A DNA stretch of 64,000 nucleotides from Rouxiella aceris. GTDB taxonomy: Bacteria; Pseudomonadota; Gammaproteobacteria; Enterobacterales; Enterobacteriaceae. The notes beneath the pieces were generated by a model that was not told the origin of the DNA, did no database searches, and saw only the letters and a list, made by a program, of their open reading frames with translations. The stretch spans positions 310,001 through 374,000 of the forward strand of contig NZ_JAADJU010000002.1 of assembly GCF_012933545.1 (NCBI RefSeq), written 5' to 3'. The position numbers and the translations under genes are program-made. This document shows, piece by piece, positions 16,890 to 26,534 of the stretch; positions within the stretch are counted from its first letter, which is position 1, and every line of letters begins with the position of its first letter.

Positions 16890-19667
16890 ATGAATACCAA
16901 TAATCGGATGTTGAGTCCTTTTACCCTGCCACGAGGCGCGGTGCTTAAAAACCGTCTGCTGATGGCACCTATGACCACCTGCACCGGTTTTTACGACGGT
17001 ACCGTCACCAACGAACTGGTGGAGTATTATCGTGCGCGTGCCGGCAGCATCGGCACTGTGATTGTGGAATGCTGTTTTGTTGACGATCAAGGTCTGGCAT
17101 TCCCTGGCGCTATTGGTATTGATAACGATCTCAAAATTTCCGGCCTGGCAAAAATTGCCGAAGCCATTAAATCCGTAGGTTCGAAAGCGGTGCTGCAGAT
17201 TTATCATGGCGGCCGTATGAGCGAACCTAAGCTGATCGGCGGTCAGTCGCCGGTAGCCCCGAGTGCCCTGGCGGCTCCCCGTGATGGTGCCGCAACCCCG
17301 GTGGCCTTATCCACGGCTGAAGTGGAAGGCATGATCAATAAATTTGGTGAAGGCGTTCGTCGTGCGATCCAGGCCGGATTTGATGGCGTGGAAATCCACG
17401 GTGCCAATACCTATCTGATCCAGCAATTCTTTTCACCTAACTCCAACCAGCGTGACGATGAGTGGGGCGGCAGCCGCGAAAATCGCGCCAAATTCCCCCT
17501 GGCCGTGCTGGAAATCACCCATCGCATGGCCAACGAATATGCCGATCCTTCATTCATTATCGGTTATCGCTTCTCGCCAGAAGAGCTGGAAGTTCCGGGG
17601 ATCCGCTTTGCCGATACCATGTATCTGCTGGAAAGACTTGCCGCGCGCGGTCTGGACTACCTGCACTTCTCTGTCGGCTATACCCTGCGTCCGTCCATTG
17701 TCGATACCACCGATCCTACGCCACTGATTGACCGTTATGTGGCTATGCGCTCAGAAACGCTGGCCAGTATTCCGGTTATGGGCGTGGGCGGTATCGTCAA
17801 TAAAGAAGATGCCGAGCTGGCAATGGAACACGGCTACGATATGGTTGCCGTGGGTAAAGCCTGTATCGCCTATCCTGACTGGGCCGAACGCATCAGTAAC
17901 GGCCAGAAACTCGAGCTGTTTATCGACAGCAGCAAGCGTGAAGCGCTGAATATTCCAGAACCTTTATGGCGTTTCTCGCTGGTTGACGCGATGATCCGCG
18001 ATATGAGCATGACCTCGAAGAAATTCAAAGCCGGGGTTTTCCAGGAAAAAGTTCAGGATGATAGCTGCCAGGTAGCGATTAACGTCAGTCTGGAAACCGA
18101 CCGCATTGCCGATATTACCCTGGCCGATGATAGCGATCTGGATGTTGAGTTCACCACCAGCTTTGAAATCATTCGCTCACGTATCCTTGATGCCAACAGC
18201 CCGCATGTTGATGCGGTTACCGGTGCCACTACCCAGAGTGAGGCGCTGAAAAAAGCCGTCTCCAAAGCGCTGGCTAAATCCTGTAAAGCGCAACTGCTGG
18301 AAGAAGGCGGCAACTTGTCTGCGCCACAAAGCTATGACGTTGTCGTGGTGGGCAGCGGCGGTGCCGGACTGGCAGCCGCCATCCAGGCCTGCGACGAAGG
18401 TGCTCGCGTGCTGATTGTCGAGAAAATGTCGACCATTGGTGGCAACACCATCAAAGCCTCGGTAGGTATGAATGCCGCCGAAACCCGCTACCAGAAACTG
18501 AAAGGCATTAGCGACAGCAAAGAGTTGTTCTACCAGGAAAGCCTGAAAGGCGGCCAATTCAAGAACAACACCGTGTTGCTGAAAACCTTTGTCGAAACTG
18601 CCCCGCAGGCGGTGGAATGGCTGGCAGATCACGGCATTGAGCTGAGCGATATCACCATCACCGGCGGGATGAGCATCGACCGTACCCACCGTCCGGCAGA
18701 CTGCAGCGCCGTCGGCGGCTTTTTAATCAGCGGCCTGGTGAAGAATCTCAACAAACGCAATATCGATGTCATGCTTGATACTTCAGTAACCGAGATCCGT
18801 TATGAAAACGGTGCGGTAAGCGGCGTTGAATTGCTTAATGATGAGAATGAAGCGCTGACCGTGCTGGCGAAAAGCGTGATCGTAGCGACCGGCGGTTTTA
18901 GCGCCAATAGCGAAATGGTCGTCAATTACCGTCCCGATCTGGAAGGGTTTGTCACCACTAACCACCAGGGCGCGACCGGTGGCGGCATCGCCATTTTGCA
19001 AAAAATTGGTGCCGGCACCGTTGATATGGGCGAGATCCAGATCCACCCAACGGTTGAACAGGGTACTTCTTATCTGATCTCCGAATCCATTCGCGGCGGC
19101 GGTGCTATCCTGGTCAGCCAGGCGGGCAAACGCTTCTTTAATGAAATGGAAACACGCGACAAAGTTTCAGCACAGATTATCGCGCTGCCGGAAAAATTTG
19201 CCTACGTGGTGTTCGACGAACAGGTGCGGACGAAAAACAAAGCGGCCGATGAATATATTGCCCGTGGCTTTGTGATCAGTGCTCCGTCACCGCGCGAACT
19301 GGCCGCCAAGCTGGACATGGATCATCATGCCTTGCTGGCCACGCTGGAAAGCTTCAACGTTGCTGTTGAAAAACAAAACGATGAAGAGTTTGGCCGTAAA
19401 ACTGCGTTACGTCAGCCAATCCACGAAGGGCCGTTCTACGCCATTCGTATTGCCCCAGGGGTGCACCACACCATGGGCGGCGTCACCATTAACACCGAAA
19501 CCTCCGTGCTCGATGGTCAGCAACAGGTGATCAAAGGGGCCTATGCGGCCGGTGAAGTGGTCGGCGGGATCCACGGCGGTAACCGCATCGGCGGTAATGC
19601 GGTTGCGGATATTATCATCTTCGGTATTCTGGCTGGACGTAGCGCGGCCTCTTACGCCTTGCGCTAA
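16890..19667 (+). CDS. Three-domain soluble NADH:fumarate reductase
   Basis: The 925-residue protein joins three domains: an OYE-like NADH:flavin oxidoreductase barrel (about 1-365), an FMN_bind domain with the flavinylation motif DAVTGAT (residues 441-447, Thr447 as acceptor), and an FAD_binding_2 fumarate-reductase domain from ~485 (VVVVGSGGAGLAAAIQA) to the C-terminus (GGIHGGNRIGGNA). This order is that of the cytoplasmic NADH:fumarate oxidoreductase known from Klebsiella pneumoniae. No signal peptide or heme motif is present. The ATG at 16890 is preceded by GGAG at 9 bases. The next gene is an ApbE-type flavin transferase that would attach the FMN. It offers a quinone-independent way to reoxidise NADH with fumarate. 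Confidence 0.88.
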   Translation: MNTNNRMLSPFTLPRGAVLKNRLLMAPMTTCTGFYDGTVTNELVEYYRARAGSIGTVIVECCFVDDQGLAFPGAIGIDNDLKISGLAKIAEAIKSVGSKAVLQIYHGGRMSEPKLIGGQSPVAPSALAAPRDGAATPVALSTAEVEGMINKFGEGVRRAIQAGFDGVEIHGANTYLIQQFFSPNSNQRDDEWGGSRENRAKFPLAVLEITHRMANEYADPSFIIGYRFSPEELEVPGIRFADTMYLLERLAARGLDYLHFSVGYTLRPSIVDTTDPTPLIDRYVAMRSETLASIPVMGVGGIVNKEDAELAMEHGYDMVAVGKACIAYPDWAERISNGQKLELFIDSSKREALNIPEPLWRFSLVDAMIRDMSMTSKKFKAGVFQEKVQDDSCQVAINVSLETDRIADITLADDSDLDVEFTTSFEIIRSRILDANSPHVDAVTGATTQSEALKKAVSKALAKSCKAQLLEEGGNLSAPQSYDVVVVGSGGAGLAAAIQACDEGARVLIVEKMSTIGGNTIKASVGMNAAETRYQKLKGISDSKELFYQESLKGGQFKNNTVLLKTFVETAPQAVEWLADHGIELSDITITGGMSIDRTHRPADCSAVGGFLISGLVKNLNKRNIDVMLDTSVTEIRYENGAVSGVELLNDENEALTVLAKSVIVATGGFSANSEMVVNYRPDLEGFVTTNHQGATGGGIAILQKIGAGTVDMGEIQIHPTVEQGTSYLISESIRGGGAILVSQAGKRFFNEMETRDKVSAQIIALPEKFAYVVFDEQVRTKNKAADEYIARGFVISAPSPRELAAKLDMDHHALLATLESFNVAVEKQNDEEFGRKTALRQPIHEGPFYAIRIAPGVHHTMGGVTINTETSVLDGQQQVIKGAYAAGEVVGGIHGGNRIGGNAVADIIIFGILAGRSAASYALR

Positions 19668-19736
19668 CATTAATCCCGCCTGTGCCAGCTAACTCTGGCG
19701 CGGGCGGCAATGTCCTCGCTGTGTTAGGTGTTCCCC

Positions 19737-20714
19737 ATGCTGCCAGACGATCGTGTTTATGCTTATTCCGCGGTACTGATGGGTTCGCCCATTCTGCTCA
19801 AACTGTTTGCACATAACGAAAGTCTGGCTTCTCGCGTTTTTCGCTTAATCAAGCAACAAGAAAATATCCTCACCGTCAATCGACCCCATTCCGACATTAT
19901 GGCCATCAATCTGGCGGCGGGCAGCCATGCGGTGGCGGTCAGTCAGCCGGTATTTACCCTGATCCAACGTGCAAAAGCGGTCAGTCTGCTGCCTGACAGT
20001 GCTTTTAACTTTACTATCGGTCCGCTGGTCAAACGCTGGAAAATTGGGTTTAGCGGCAATAGTGTGCCGCCGGCCAGTGACTTGCAGGCGTTACTGTCCC
20101 TGACCGATCCCCGGCAGGTGATCCTCGATGAGCAGGCGCAGTCGGTGTTTTTGCAACAAGCCGGAATGGAAATTGATCTGGGGGCGATCGCTAAAGGCTA
20201 TATCGCTGATGTGGTGAGAGATTTTCTGCGGCAAGAGGGCGTTGAACAGGCGCTGATCAATCTTGGTGGCAATGTGCAAACGCTGGGTGCCTCGCACACT
20301 AACCAGGAAAATGCCACACCGTCGGGCTGGGCCATCGGCCTGAAAACCCCCTTTGCCGCTGCCGATGCGCTGATTGGCGTGATCCACGTGGTCAATAAGT
20401 CGGTGGTGACCTCCGGCGTCTATGAACGTTACTTTCAACACCAGGGCCGTTGTTACCACCATATCCTCGATCCCCGCACCGGTTATCCGCTGGATAACGA
20501 ACTGCATAGCGTCACTGTGATTTGCGATGACTCCATCGACGGCGATATCTACACGACCTTGCTGTATGGCATGGGGGTAGAACAGGGGCTGGCCCATCTG
20601 GCTAACGTCCCGCAGATCGAAGCGATTTTTGTTACCCGCGATCGGCAGGTGATCTGCTCTTCACAGCGGCAGTTTGCCTTTGAGTTGCTGGATGACCGCT
20701 ATCGGCTGAAGTAA
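19737..20714 (+). CDS. ApbE-type flavin:protein transferase
   Basis: A 325-residue ApbE-family protein that should attach FMN to the threonine of the reductase just upstream. Family motifs are EIDLGAIAKGYIADVV, ALINLGGNVQTLG, HHILDPRTGYP and the late DGDIYTTLLYGMG. There is no lipoprotein signal, unlike periplasmic ApbE, so it acts in the cytoplasm as the co-encoded reductase requires. The ATG at 19737 has AGG at eight bases; a GTG at 19728 would add three residues. It follows the reductase by about 70 bp and is convergent with dcuR. Confidence 0.88.
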   Translation: MLPDDRVYAYSAVLMGSPILLKLFAHNESLASRVFRLIKQQENILTVNRPHSDIMAINLAAGSHAVAVSQPVFTLIQRAKAVSLLPDSAFNFTIGPLVKRWKIGFSGNSVPPASDLQALLSLTDPRQVILDEQAQSVFLQQAGMEIDLGAIAKGYIADVVRDFLRQEGVEQALINLGGNVQTLGASHTNQENATPSGWAIGLKTPFAAADALIGVIHVVNKSVVTSGVYERYFQHQGRCYHHILDPRTGYPLDNELHSVTVICDDSIDGDIYTTLLYGMGVEQGLAHLANVPQIEAIFVTRDRQVICSSQRQFAFELLDDRYRLK

Positions 20715-20757
20715 CGACGAGGGCAGGCTGCGACCTGCACCTCGGGTGAGGGAGCGG

Positions 20758-21477
20758 TTACTGGCAATATTGCTTGAGCAATGAATAGTATTCTGGCTGC
20801 GGACGGTAGCGATAGACCGGTCGACCGGTGACACCATAATGAATGCTGGTCACCAGAATATGGCATTGCGCCAGCCAGATCAGATATTTTCGGCAGGACA
20901 CCCGCGAGATATTGACCGCATTCGCCAGCTCGTCCGTTGAGAACTCGCTGGCGGGATGGGCATCAATCCACTGACAGAGGGTACGCAGCGTCTGCGGCGT
21001 CAATCCTTTTGGCAGTTTTGTCTGCTCGGCCACCGCCGGACTCTCGCCATGGATCAGACGGTCAACATCCGATTGTTCATAATATTGCTGATTTTCCATC
21101 AGCGTCTTTTTCTGCTGCCAGCCGGTCAACGCTTCTTCAAAGCGCGAGAACTGAAAAGGTTTGATCAGATAATCCACCACGCCATAGTGCAGCGATTTCT
21201 GGATGGTCACGGCGTCGGCTGCCGATGAAATCACAATCACATCAATCGGCCGTTTGGCATTACGCAGTTCCGGCAGCAGATCCAGGCCATTATCCTGCTG
21301 CATATAGACGTCCAGCAAAATCAGATCGATTGCCTGTGGGCTATTGAAAATCATCTCTTTTGCCTGCTGCAGGGTCGAGGCGGTGCCACAGCAGGTAAAC
21401 CCGGCTATCTGGCCGACATAGCAGCGATTCAGCTCGGCAACCATGGCATCATCATCGACTATCAGGACATTGGTCAT
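20758..21477 (-). CDS. dcuR: C4-dicarboxylate response regulator
   Basis: A 239-residue CitB/DcuR-family regulator, identical in length to E. coli DcuR. The receiver domain shows the acidic pair (IVDDDAM), the phosphorylated aspartate (LILLDVYMQ) and the conserved lysine (YLIKPFQFSRFEEALTGWQQ). The C-terminal winged helix region has FSTDELANAVNISRVSCRKYL, strongly DcuR-like. It overlaps the sensor gene by 4 bp and is expected to activate C4-dicarboxylate transport and fumarate-reduction genes, here probably the adjacent block. Confidence 0.93.
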   Translation of the reverse strand: MTNVLIVDDDAMVAELNRCYVGQIAGFTCCGTASTLQQAKEMIFNSPQAIDLILLDVYMQQDNGLDLLPELRNAKRPIDVIVISSAADAVTIQKSLHYGVVDYLIKPFQFSRFEEALTGWQQKKTLMENQQYYEQSDVDRLIHGESPAVAEQTKLPKGLTPQTLRTLCQWIDAHPASEFSTDELANAVNISRVSCRKYLIWLAQCHILVTSIHYGVTGRPVYRYRPQPEYYSLLKQYCQ

Positions 21478-23105
21478 GGGGTTATCCTCTCAGCATCCCA
21501 GGGAAGTTGTACAAAAAATTGCGTGTAGACGTCGGGTTCGGACTCGACGATTATGCTGCCGCCAAGGCTCTCTAATTGTTGTTTTGCCAGGAATAACCCT
21601 ACGCCGCGTTCTTCGCCTTTTGACGAAAAGCCTTTTTCAAAAATAGCCTCCAGGTAATCGGGGTGAATACCGGGACCATCATCGCTGACTACGCAGGCCA
21701 GCCAGCCATTCTGATAGTGCAGTAACACGCTGACTTCACCATCAGGTTGTTGCTCGAGGGCATCCAGGGCATTTTCAATCAGGTTACCCAATACCGTAAT
21801 CAGTGCCGCTACCTGATTTTCATTGCTGTTATCCGGTAACTGGCTGTCTTCGCTTAGAGTCAGTCGGTGGCGGGTATCCGAGGCGCGATTGATTTTACTT
21901 AATATAAAACCGGCAATCACCGGCGACTGGATGCGCAGCAGCAAAGAGCCAATTTCTGCCTGATAGTTATTGGCGGTTTTCATAATGTAATCTTCAAGCT
22001 GCGCATAGCTCTTGAGATGCAACAGGCCAAGGATAACATGCAGCTTGTTCATAAACTCATGGGAGCGTTCGCGTAGCGAATCAGCGTAGTTTACCATGCC
22101 GCTCAGGCGCTGCATCAACTGGCTGACTTCGGTTTTGTCCCTGAAGGTACAGATAGCGCCAATAATGACGCCGTTGCTGCGTACCGGCACGCTGTTACTC
22201 AGTAATACCCGCCCCTTGAAATTAATCTCTACGTCGCGCTGTGGCACGCCGCTGCGTAATACCTCGCGCAGATTGGCAATCAGCGGTTGTGATGTGCCGA
22301 TATCGTCAGTGCGACTGGTCAGCGCGGTACCCATTTCCTGAAAAATCTGCGACGCCGCCTGATTGACCAGCGTAAGTTGGGCGCTCTCATCGACGGCGAT
22401 CACCCCCTCTTTTATTGACTGCAACATGGCCTGACGCTGTTCAAACAGCGTGGAGATTTCGTAAGGTTCGAGACCAAAGAGAATACGTTTTAGCATTCTT
22501 ACCAGACAATAGGTGCCCAGCGCGCCAACCAGCGTGCCAAATAATACCGTCCATAGAATGCTCCAGCGGCTCTGATTGACCTGTTCAGCCACTTTGCTCA
22601 GGGAAATACCGATGGCCACCACGCCGATTTGCCGATGCTGATTGTCAAATATCGGTGTAAAAACCCGTAACGCTTCGACCAGCACGCCATGGTTGATCGA
22701 CACATTCTCTTTACCGAGCAAGGTCGGATTAATATCGTCGCCAATAAAATGGTGGTTAATCACATCCTCATTGGGATGCGAAAAACGAATGCCGTCCATA
22801 TTGGTCACCACCACAAACAGCAAATTATTTCTTTTTTGCACCGCCTGGGCGATGGACTGAATAACGCTATTTTCCGGCTTGCCAGCCAGGGCGAGTTTGA
22901 TTTCGGGGGAGTCGGCCAGCGTTCTGGCCACCGCCAGCGCTTTGTCTTTAACGCCGTCGCGGGTGACATTGCTGACTTGGACGAAATAGAGAATGTGCAC
23001 AACCAGTAACACCGAGATGATAACGGCGCTGATCATCAGTATTACTGAGGTACTGAGTCGTAGTGGGTGCTTACGCACGGGGTGATTTTGCTGCGAGTCG
23101 CTCAT
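21474..23105 (-). CDS. dcuS: C4-dicarboxylate sensor kinase
   Basis: The ATG at 23105 gives 543 residues, the E. coli DcuS length. Two membrane helices (about 20-42 and 182-202) enclose a periplasmic PAS domain that retains the ligand-type residues in GIRFSHPN, HHFIGDD and ALRVFTP. A cytoplasmic PAS domain follows (AVDESAQLTLVNQAASQIF). The kinase core has the phosphorylated histidine in RSHEFMNKLHVILGLLHLK and the ATP-binding NLIENALDAL and DDGPGI motifs. It pairs with DcuR and should report external fumarate, malate, succinate or citrate. It is divergent from a ~1-kb noncoding region. Confidence 0.93.
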   Translation of the reverse strand: MSDSQQNHPVRKHPLRLSTSVILMISAVIISVLLVVHILYFVQVSNVTRDGVKDKALAVARTLADSPEIKLALAGKPENSVIQSIAQAVQKRNNLLFVVVTNMDGIRFSHPNEDVINHHFIGDDINPTLLGKENVSINHGVLVEALRVFTPIFDNQHRQIGVVAIGISLSKVAEQVNQSRWSILWTVLFGTLVGALGTYCLVRMLKRILFGLEPYEISTLFEQRQAMLQSIKEGVIAVDESAQLTLVNQAASQIFQEMGTALTSRTDDIGTSQPLIANLREVLRSGVPQRDVEINFKGRVLLSNSVPVRSNGVIIGAICTFRDKTEVSQLMQRLSGMVNYADSLRERSHEFMNKLHVILGLLHLKSYAQLEDYIMKTANNYQAEIGSLLLRIQSPVIAGFILSKINRASDTRHRLTLSEDSQLPDNSNENQVAALITVLGNLIENALDALEQQPDGEVSVLLHYQNGWLACVVSDDGPGIHPDYLEAIFEKGFSSKGEERGVGLFLAKQQLESLGGSIIVESEPDVYTQFFVQLPWDAERITP

Positions 23106-23281
23106 TGGAGCCCCGAATAGCTCATTATATAGTGCTAATGGTCTATGTTTGTCAGCGGGACGTCTACCCCGGCGTGGCTCTTTTGTCGGTGTCGGCACTT
23201 ATTTTGCCGACGAAAGCCGGTTAATTAACCACTGTTGGCGTGCGCGATCTTTATGGCCCGCTGTGCCGCCATTTTGGGCGG

Positions 23282-23304
23282 AAAAAAATCCCGCCGAAGC
23301 GGGA
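23282..23304 (-). terminator. Intrinsic terminator upstream of dcuS
   Basis: A 6-bp GC stem closed by a UUCG-type tetraloop on the minus strand and seven following T residues. It would stop transcripts that come from further right on the minus strand, before they reach dcuS. Confidence 0.75.
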
Positions 23305-23370
23305 GAGTATGAGCTTAACGGTCTAGTTATAAATTTCCCTGGTGCTGATAAGAGGCGCTTATCAGTGGAT
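23282..23370 (-). ncRNA. Candidate small RNA 3' part with two hairpins
   Basis: On the minus strand an 8-bp stem (CTGATAAG/CTTATCAG, 23345-23365) is followed by a ~40-base single-stranded stretch and then an intrinsic terminator: TCCCGC-TTCG-GCGGGA plus seven T residues (23282-23304). No open frame ends at this terminator in a recognisable gene, and dcuS starts downstream at 23105. The layout is that of many Hfq-bound enterobacterial sRNAs. I see no match to a known sRNA, and the 5' end is undefined. Confidence 0.35.
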
Positions 23371-24114
23371 AGATAGACTTTATCACGCGCCAGTTTTAGT
23401 TGTAGGAGGTTATAGTTTCCTTAAGTTACAGAATGTACAAATAACCGGCAATTTTCCTGACCAGGCCGCCATACCTGCTGACCATCCACGTAAGCTGTTG
23501 CCTGCTTAGCCTTGTTTGTTACTTTCCGTGGTTGTCGGCCTCGATTTTTTATCGACGTTATTACGCCAAATAATGCCCCGCATTTGCAGAAAATCCGCCG
23601 TGAGCGTTTACACCTCTGGGGCAATATCCGCGGGTGCTCGTGGCAGCTGTGGGCCGATGAAATCATCATTGCTGATTATTGTTCCAGCGCCAAATAACCG
23701 AGGGATCTATTTCCCGAATTTTGTTGAACAGCTCTCTGTCGCGGAGGTTTTTTTAGTGCTCTGTTTTTATTGAATTATTTTAATTAAGTACAGGCGGTTT
23801 CAATAACTGAAAAGCCGTTTTTAAATAAATGCCATTAATGAATGATTATTTTTAGCGGCAGTGTAATCGCTTACACTTGCAGGGTAATACATATTCCACA
23901 CTCGCCAATAACCTTTAAAATTATGGTTGTTAACCAAAGATGCTATATTTTTTAAAATAACACCAATCTGTAAAGTTATGTATATACTAGGTGCATGTTG
24001 GAATTTTCCTGAGCGCCAGCGTGAAACCGCGCCTGGGATCCTGTGCCTGTTCTCAATGCCACAGCCATTGAGAGGGGCGTTGTCAGACTTAACTTTATAA
24101 ATCGAAATCTTTCA

Positions 24115-26310
24115 GTGAATAACAAAACCCCCATTGCCATCGGCGTTCTATCGTCGCTTTTACTGCCGCTTTCCGTCAGCTATGCCGCAACTGCAGCAAC
24201 CCCCGTCAAGCCTGCAACACCAGATGTTGCCGCTAAGCCTGCCTCAACTTCCGACTCGACGCTGATGATTATCAAACAGCAGCAGAGCGGCCTGTCGGAG
24301 CTTGATACTCCGGCGGCGGTAAGCGTTATTGATGGCGACGATCTTCGCCGCAGCAAACCTCAGGTCAACCTGTCAGAAAGCCTGGGCGCGGTGCCGGGAC
24401 TGCAAGTGCAAAACCGTCAAAACTACTCGCAGGATCTGCAACTGTCGGTACGCGGTTTTGGCAGCAGCTCGACCTATGGCGTCAGCGGCGTACGTATGTA
24501 TGTGGACGGTATCCCGGCGACCATGCCTGACGGGCAGGGCCAGACCTCAAATATCGATCTCAATTCTGCCGACAAAATTGAAGTGCTGCGCGGGCCGTTT
24601 TCGGCGCTCTATGGCAACGCATCCGGCGGTGTCGTCAATGTTGATACGCAAAGTGGCAGCCAGCCGACACAACTTTCGGTGGGCACCTATTACGGCAGTT
24701 ATGGCTCCTTTCGCAATAGCGTCAAAGCCAGCGGGGCAACCGGCGATGGCACTCACGCCGGGGATGTCAATTACACCCTTTCTGCTTCGCGTTTTACCAC
24801 CCAGGGTTTTCGCGATGACAGCTCGGCGCGCAAAAATCTCGGCAATGGCAAACTTGGTGTCAGGATCGATGATGTCAGCACACTGACGCTGATGTTTAAC
24901 AGTGTCACCGTGGACGCCGGTGACCCCGGTGGCTTGACCGACGCCGAGTGGAAAGCCAACCCAACCCAGTCGCCCCGTGCCGACCAGTACAACACGCGCA
25001 AGACTATCGATCAGACCCAGTTCGGTCTGCGCTACCAGCGTGATATGAGTGAGCACGATCAGCTCAGCATCATGACCTATCAGGGGGAACGCCACACCAC
25101 GCAATACCAGTCGATCCCGATGTCTGCCCAGAAAAATCCGGCGCACTCCGGTGGGGTGATCGTGCTGTCACGGAGCTATCAGGGCATCGATACCCGCTGG
25201 AAGCATGACGGTAACCTGGGTTCGGTGCCGGTAACGCTGACCGGCGGACTGGATTATGAAACCATGACCGAGCGCCGCCAGGGTTATGAAAACTATACCC
25301 TCGACAATGGCGTGCCGGACTATGGGGTGAAAGGCAATGAGCGCCGCAATGAAAAGAACACCATGTGGAACCTGGATCCCTATTTGCAGACCAGTTGGAA
25401 GTTGACGCCGCGCTGGACGCTGGATGCCGGGATGCGCTATAGCACGGTGAGCTTTGATTCCAAAGATTACTACATTACCCAGGGCAACGGCGATGACAGC
25501 GGCAGTACGCGCTATCACAAAATGCTGCCGATGGGCTCCCTCAACTATGCGCTGACCCCGGCCTGGAACCTCTATGTTTCGGCGGGTCGCGGATTTGAAA
25601 CGCCGACCATCAACCAGCTCTCCTATCGCCCCGATGGTGCTTCCGGCCTGAATATCAATCTGCAACCTTCCACCAGCAATACCGTGGAAATGGGCAGTAA
25701 AACGCGTATCGGCGACGGCTTACTAACCGCCGCGGTGTTCCAGACTGACACCGACAATGATTTGGTGGTCGCCACCAGCAGCGGCGGCCGCACCAGCTAT
25801 GCCAACGCCGGAAAAACCCGTCGTCGTGGGCTGGAGCTGTCGCTCGATCAGCAACTGGCTATGGACTGGCGGGTACGTATGGCCTGGACGCTGCTGGATG
25901 CCACATATCGTAACGACGTTTGCGCCAGCACCAGTTGCACGGCAGATGAAGTGGTGCCTGCCGGTAACCGCATGCCGGGGATTGCCCGCAATATGGGCTA
26001 TGCCTCCCTGGAGTGGGCACCGCCGGAAGGTTTCCATGCCGGCGCGGATATTCGCTATATGAGCAATATCCAGGCGAATGACGACAATACCGCGCAGGCC
26101 CCGGCCTATACCGTCACGGGCGTCAATGCCGGTTATCGCCTTAACTGGCGGGATAACTGGTCGCTGGATCTGTTTAGCCGCGTCGATAACCTGTTCGACC
26201 GCCACTACGTCGGTTCGGTGATCGTCAATGAAAGTAATGGCCGCTATTTTGAACCGGCGGCCGGAAGAAATTGGGGCGGCGGCGCCACCCTTACCTATAC
26301 TTTTGAATAA
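24115..26310 (+). CDS. pqqU: TonB-dependent PQQ receptor PqqU (YncD)
   Basis: This outer-membrane receptor aligns in long stretches with E. coli YncD, now called PqqU, which imports pyrroloquinoline quinone. Shared blocks include SELDTPAAVSV, NLSESL, GLQVQNRQNY, VDGIPATMPDGQGQTSNIDL, VLRGPFSALYGNASGGV and the C-terminal VGSVIVNESNGRY. The plug domain lies at about 60-190 and the barrel after it, ending in Phe-Glu (YTFE). A GTG at 24115 gives a normal signal peptide ending near SVSYA; a GTG at 24043 has a better ribosome site but adds 24 residues. gcd follows 225 bp downstream on the same strand. Confidence 0.9.
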   Translation: MNNKTPIAIGVLSSLLLPLSVSYAATAATPVKPATPDVAAKPASTSDSTLMIIKQQQSGLSELDTPAAVSVIDGDDLRRSKPQVNLSESLGAVPGLQVQNRQNYSQDLQLSVRGFGSSSTYGVSGVRMYVDGIPATMPDGQGQTSNIDLNSADKIEVLRGPFSALYGNASGGVVNVDTQSGSQPTQLSVGTYYGSYGSFRNSVKASGATGDGTHAGDVNYTLSASRFTTQGFRDDSSARKNLGNGKLGVRIDDVSTLTLMFNSVTVDAGDPGGLTDAEWKANPTQSPRADQYNTRKTIDQTQFGLRYQRDMSEHDQLSIMTYQGERHTTQYQSIPMSAQKNPAHSGGVIVLSRSYQGIDTRWKHDGNLGSVPVTLTGGLDYETMTERRQGYENYTLDNGVPDYGVKGNERRNEKNTMWNLDPYLQTSWKLTPRWTLDAGMRYSTVSFDSKDYYITQGNGDDSGSTRYHKMLPMGSLNYALTPAWNLYVSAGRGFETPTINQLSYRPDGASGLNINLQPSTSNTVEMGSKTRIGDGLLTAAVFQTDTDNDLVVATSSGGRTSYANAGKTRRRGLELSLDQQLAMDWRVRMAWTLLDATYRNDVCASTSCTADEVVPAGNRMPGIARNMGYASLEWAPPEGFHAGADIRYMSNIQANDDNTAQAPAYTVTGVNAGYRLNWRDNWSLDLFSRVDNLFDRHYVGSVIVNESNGRYFEPAAGRNWGGGATLTYTFE

Positions 26311-26534
26311 TTAATTTCACTTACTCTCTTCGCCGCTGCCTTTTTTTGCCAGCCATCCCGCTGGCGGCAAAGGGTAGCGGCAGTAAAGAACCGAGCGCCC
26401 ATTGGCCTTTTCCCCCTATTTAGCGGGGAGTGGGATGATGGGGGCAGGGAAGGACATTCCGGGCTATGCCGAATGTTTTTAAGATCGCCAGGGTGTGGGC
26501 GATCGAAGACAATAAAATCTTGTAAGGTAATAAT

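Larger units (their letters stand above)
23106..24114. other. Long noncoding region before pqqU
   Basis: About 1 kb without a recognised gene. It contains a strong minus-strand terminator (23282-23304), a second hairpin (23345-23365), and an unassigned 61-codon plus-strand frame (23512-23697, no ATG start). The last 300 bp are AT-rich and should hold the pqqU promoter. The region may hide a small RNA or the remains of a lost gene. Confidence 0.5.

Noticed and set aside
23332-23343. ATTTCCCTGGTG resembling the conserved part of ArcZ or SdsR sRNAs
   Set aside because: Only a 12-base match, no plus-strand terminator follows and the genomic context does not match either RNA.
24043-24114. An upstream GTG start for pqqU with a GGGA ribosome site
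   Set aside because: It would add 24 polar residues before a good signal peptide; not excluded, but less consistent with an exported receptor.
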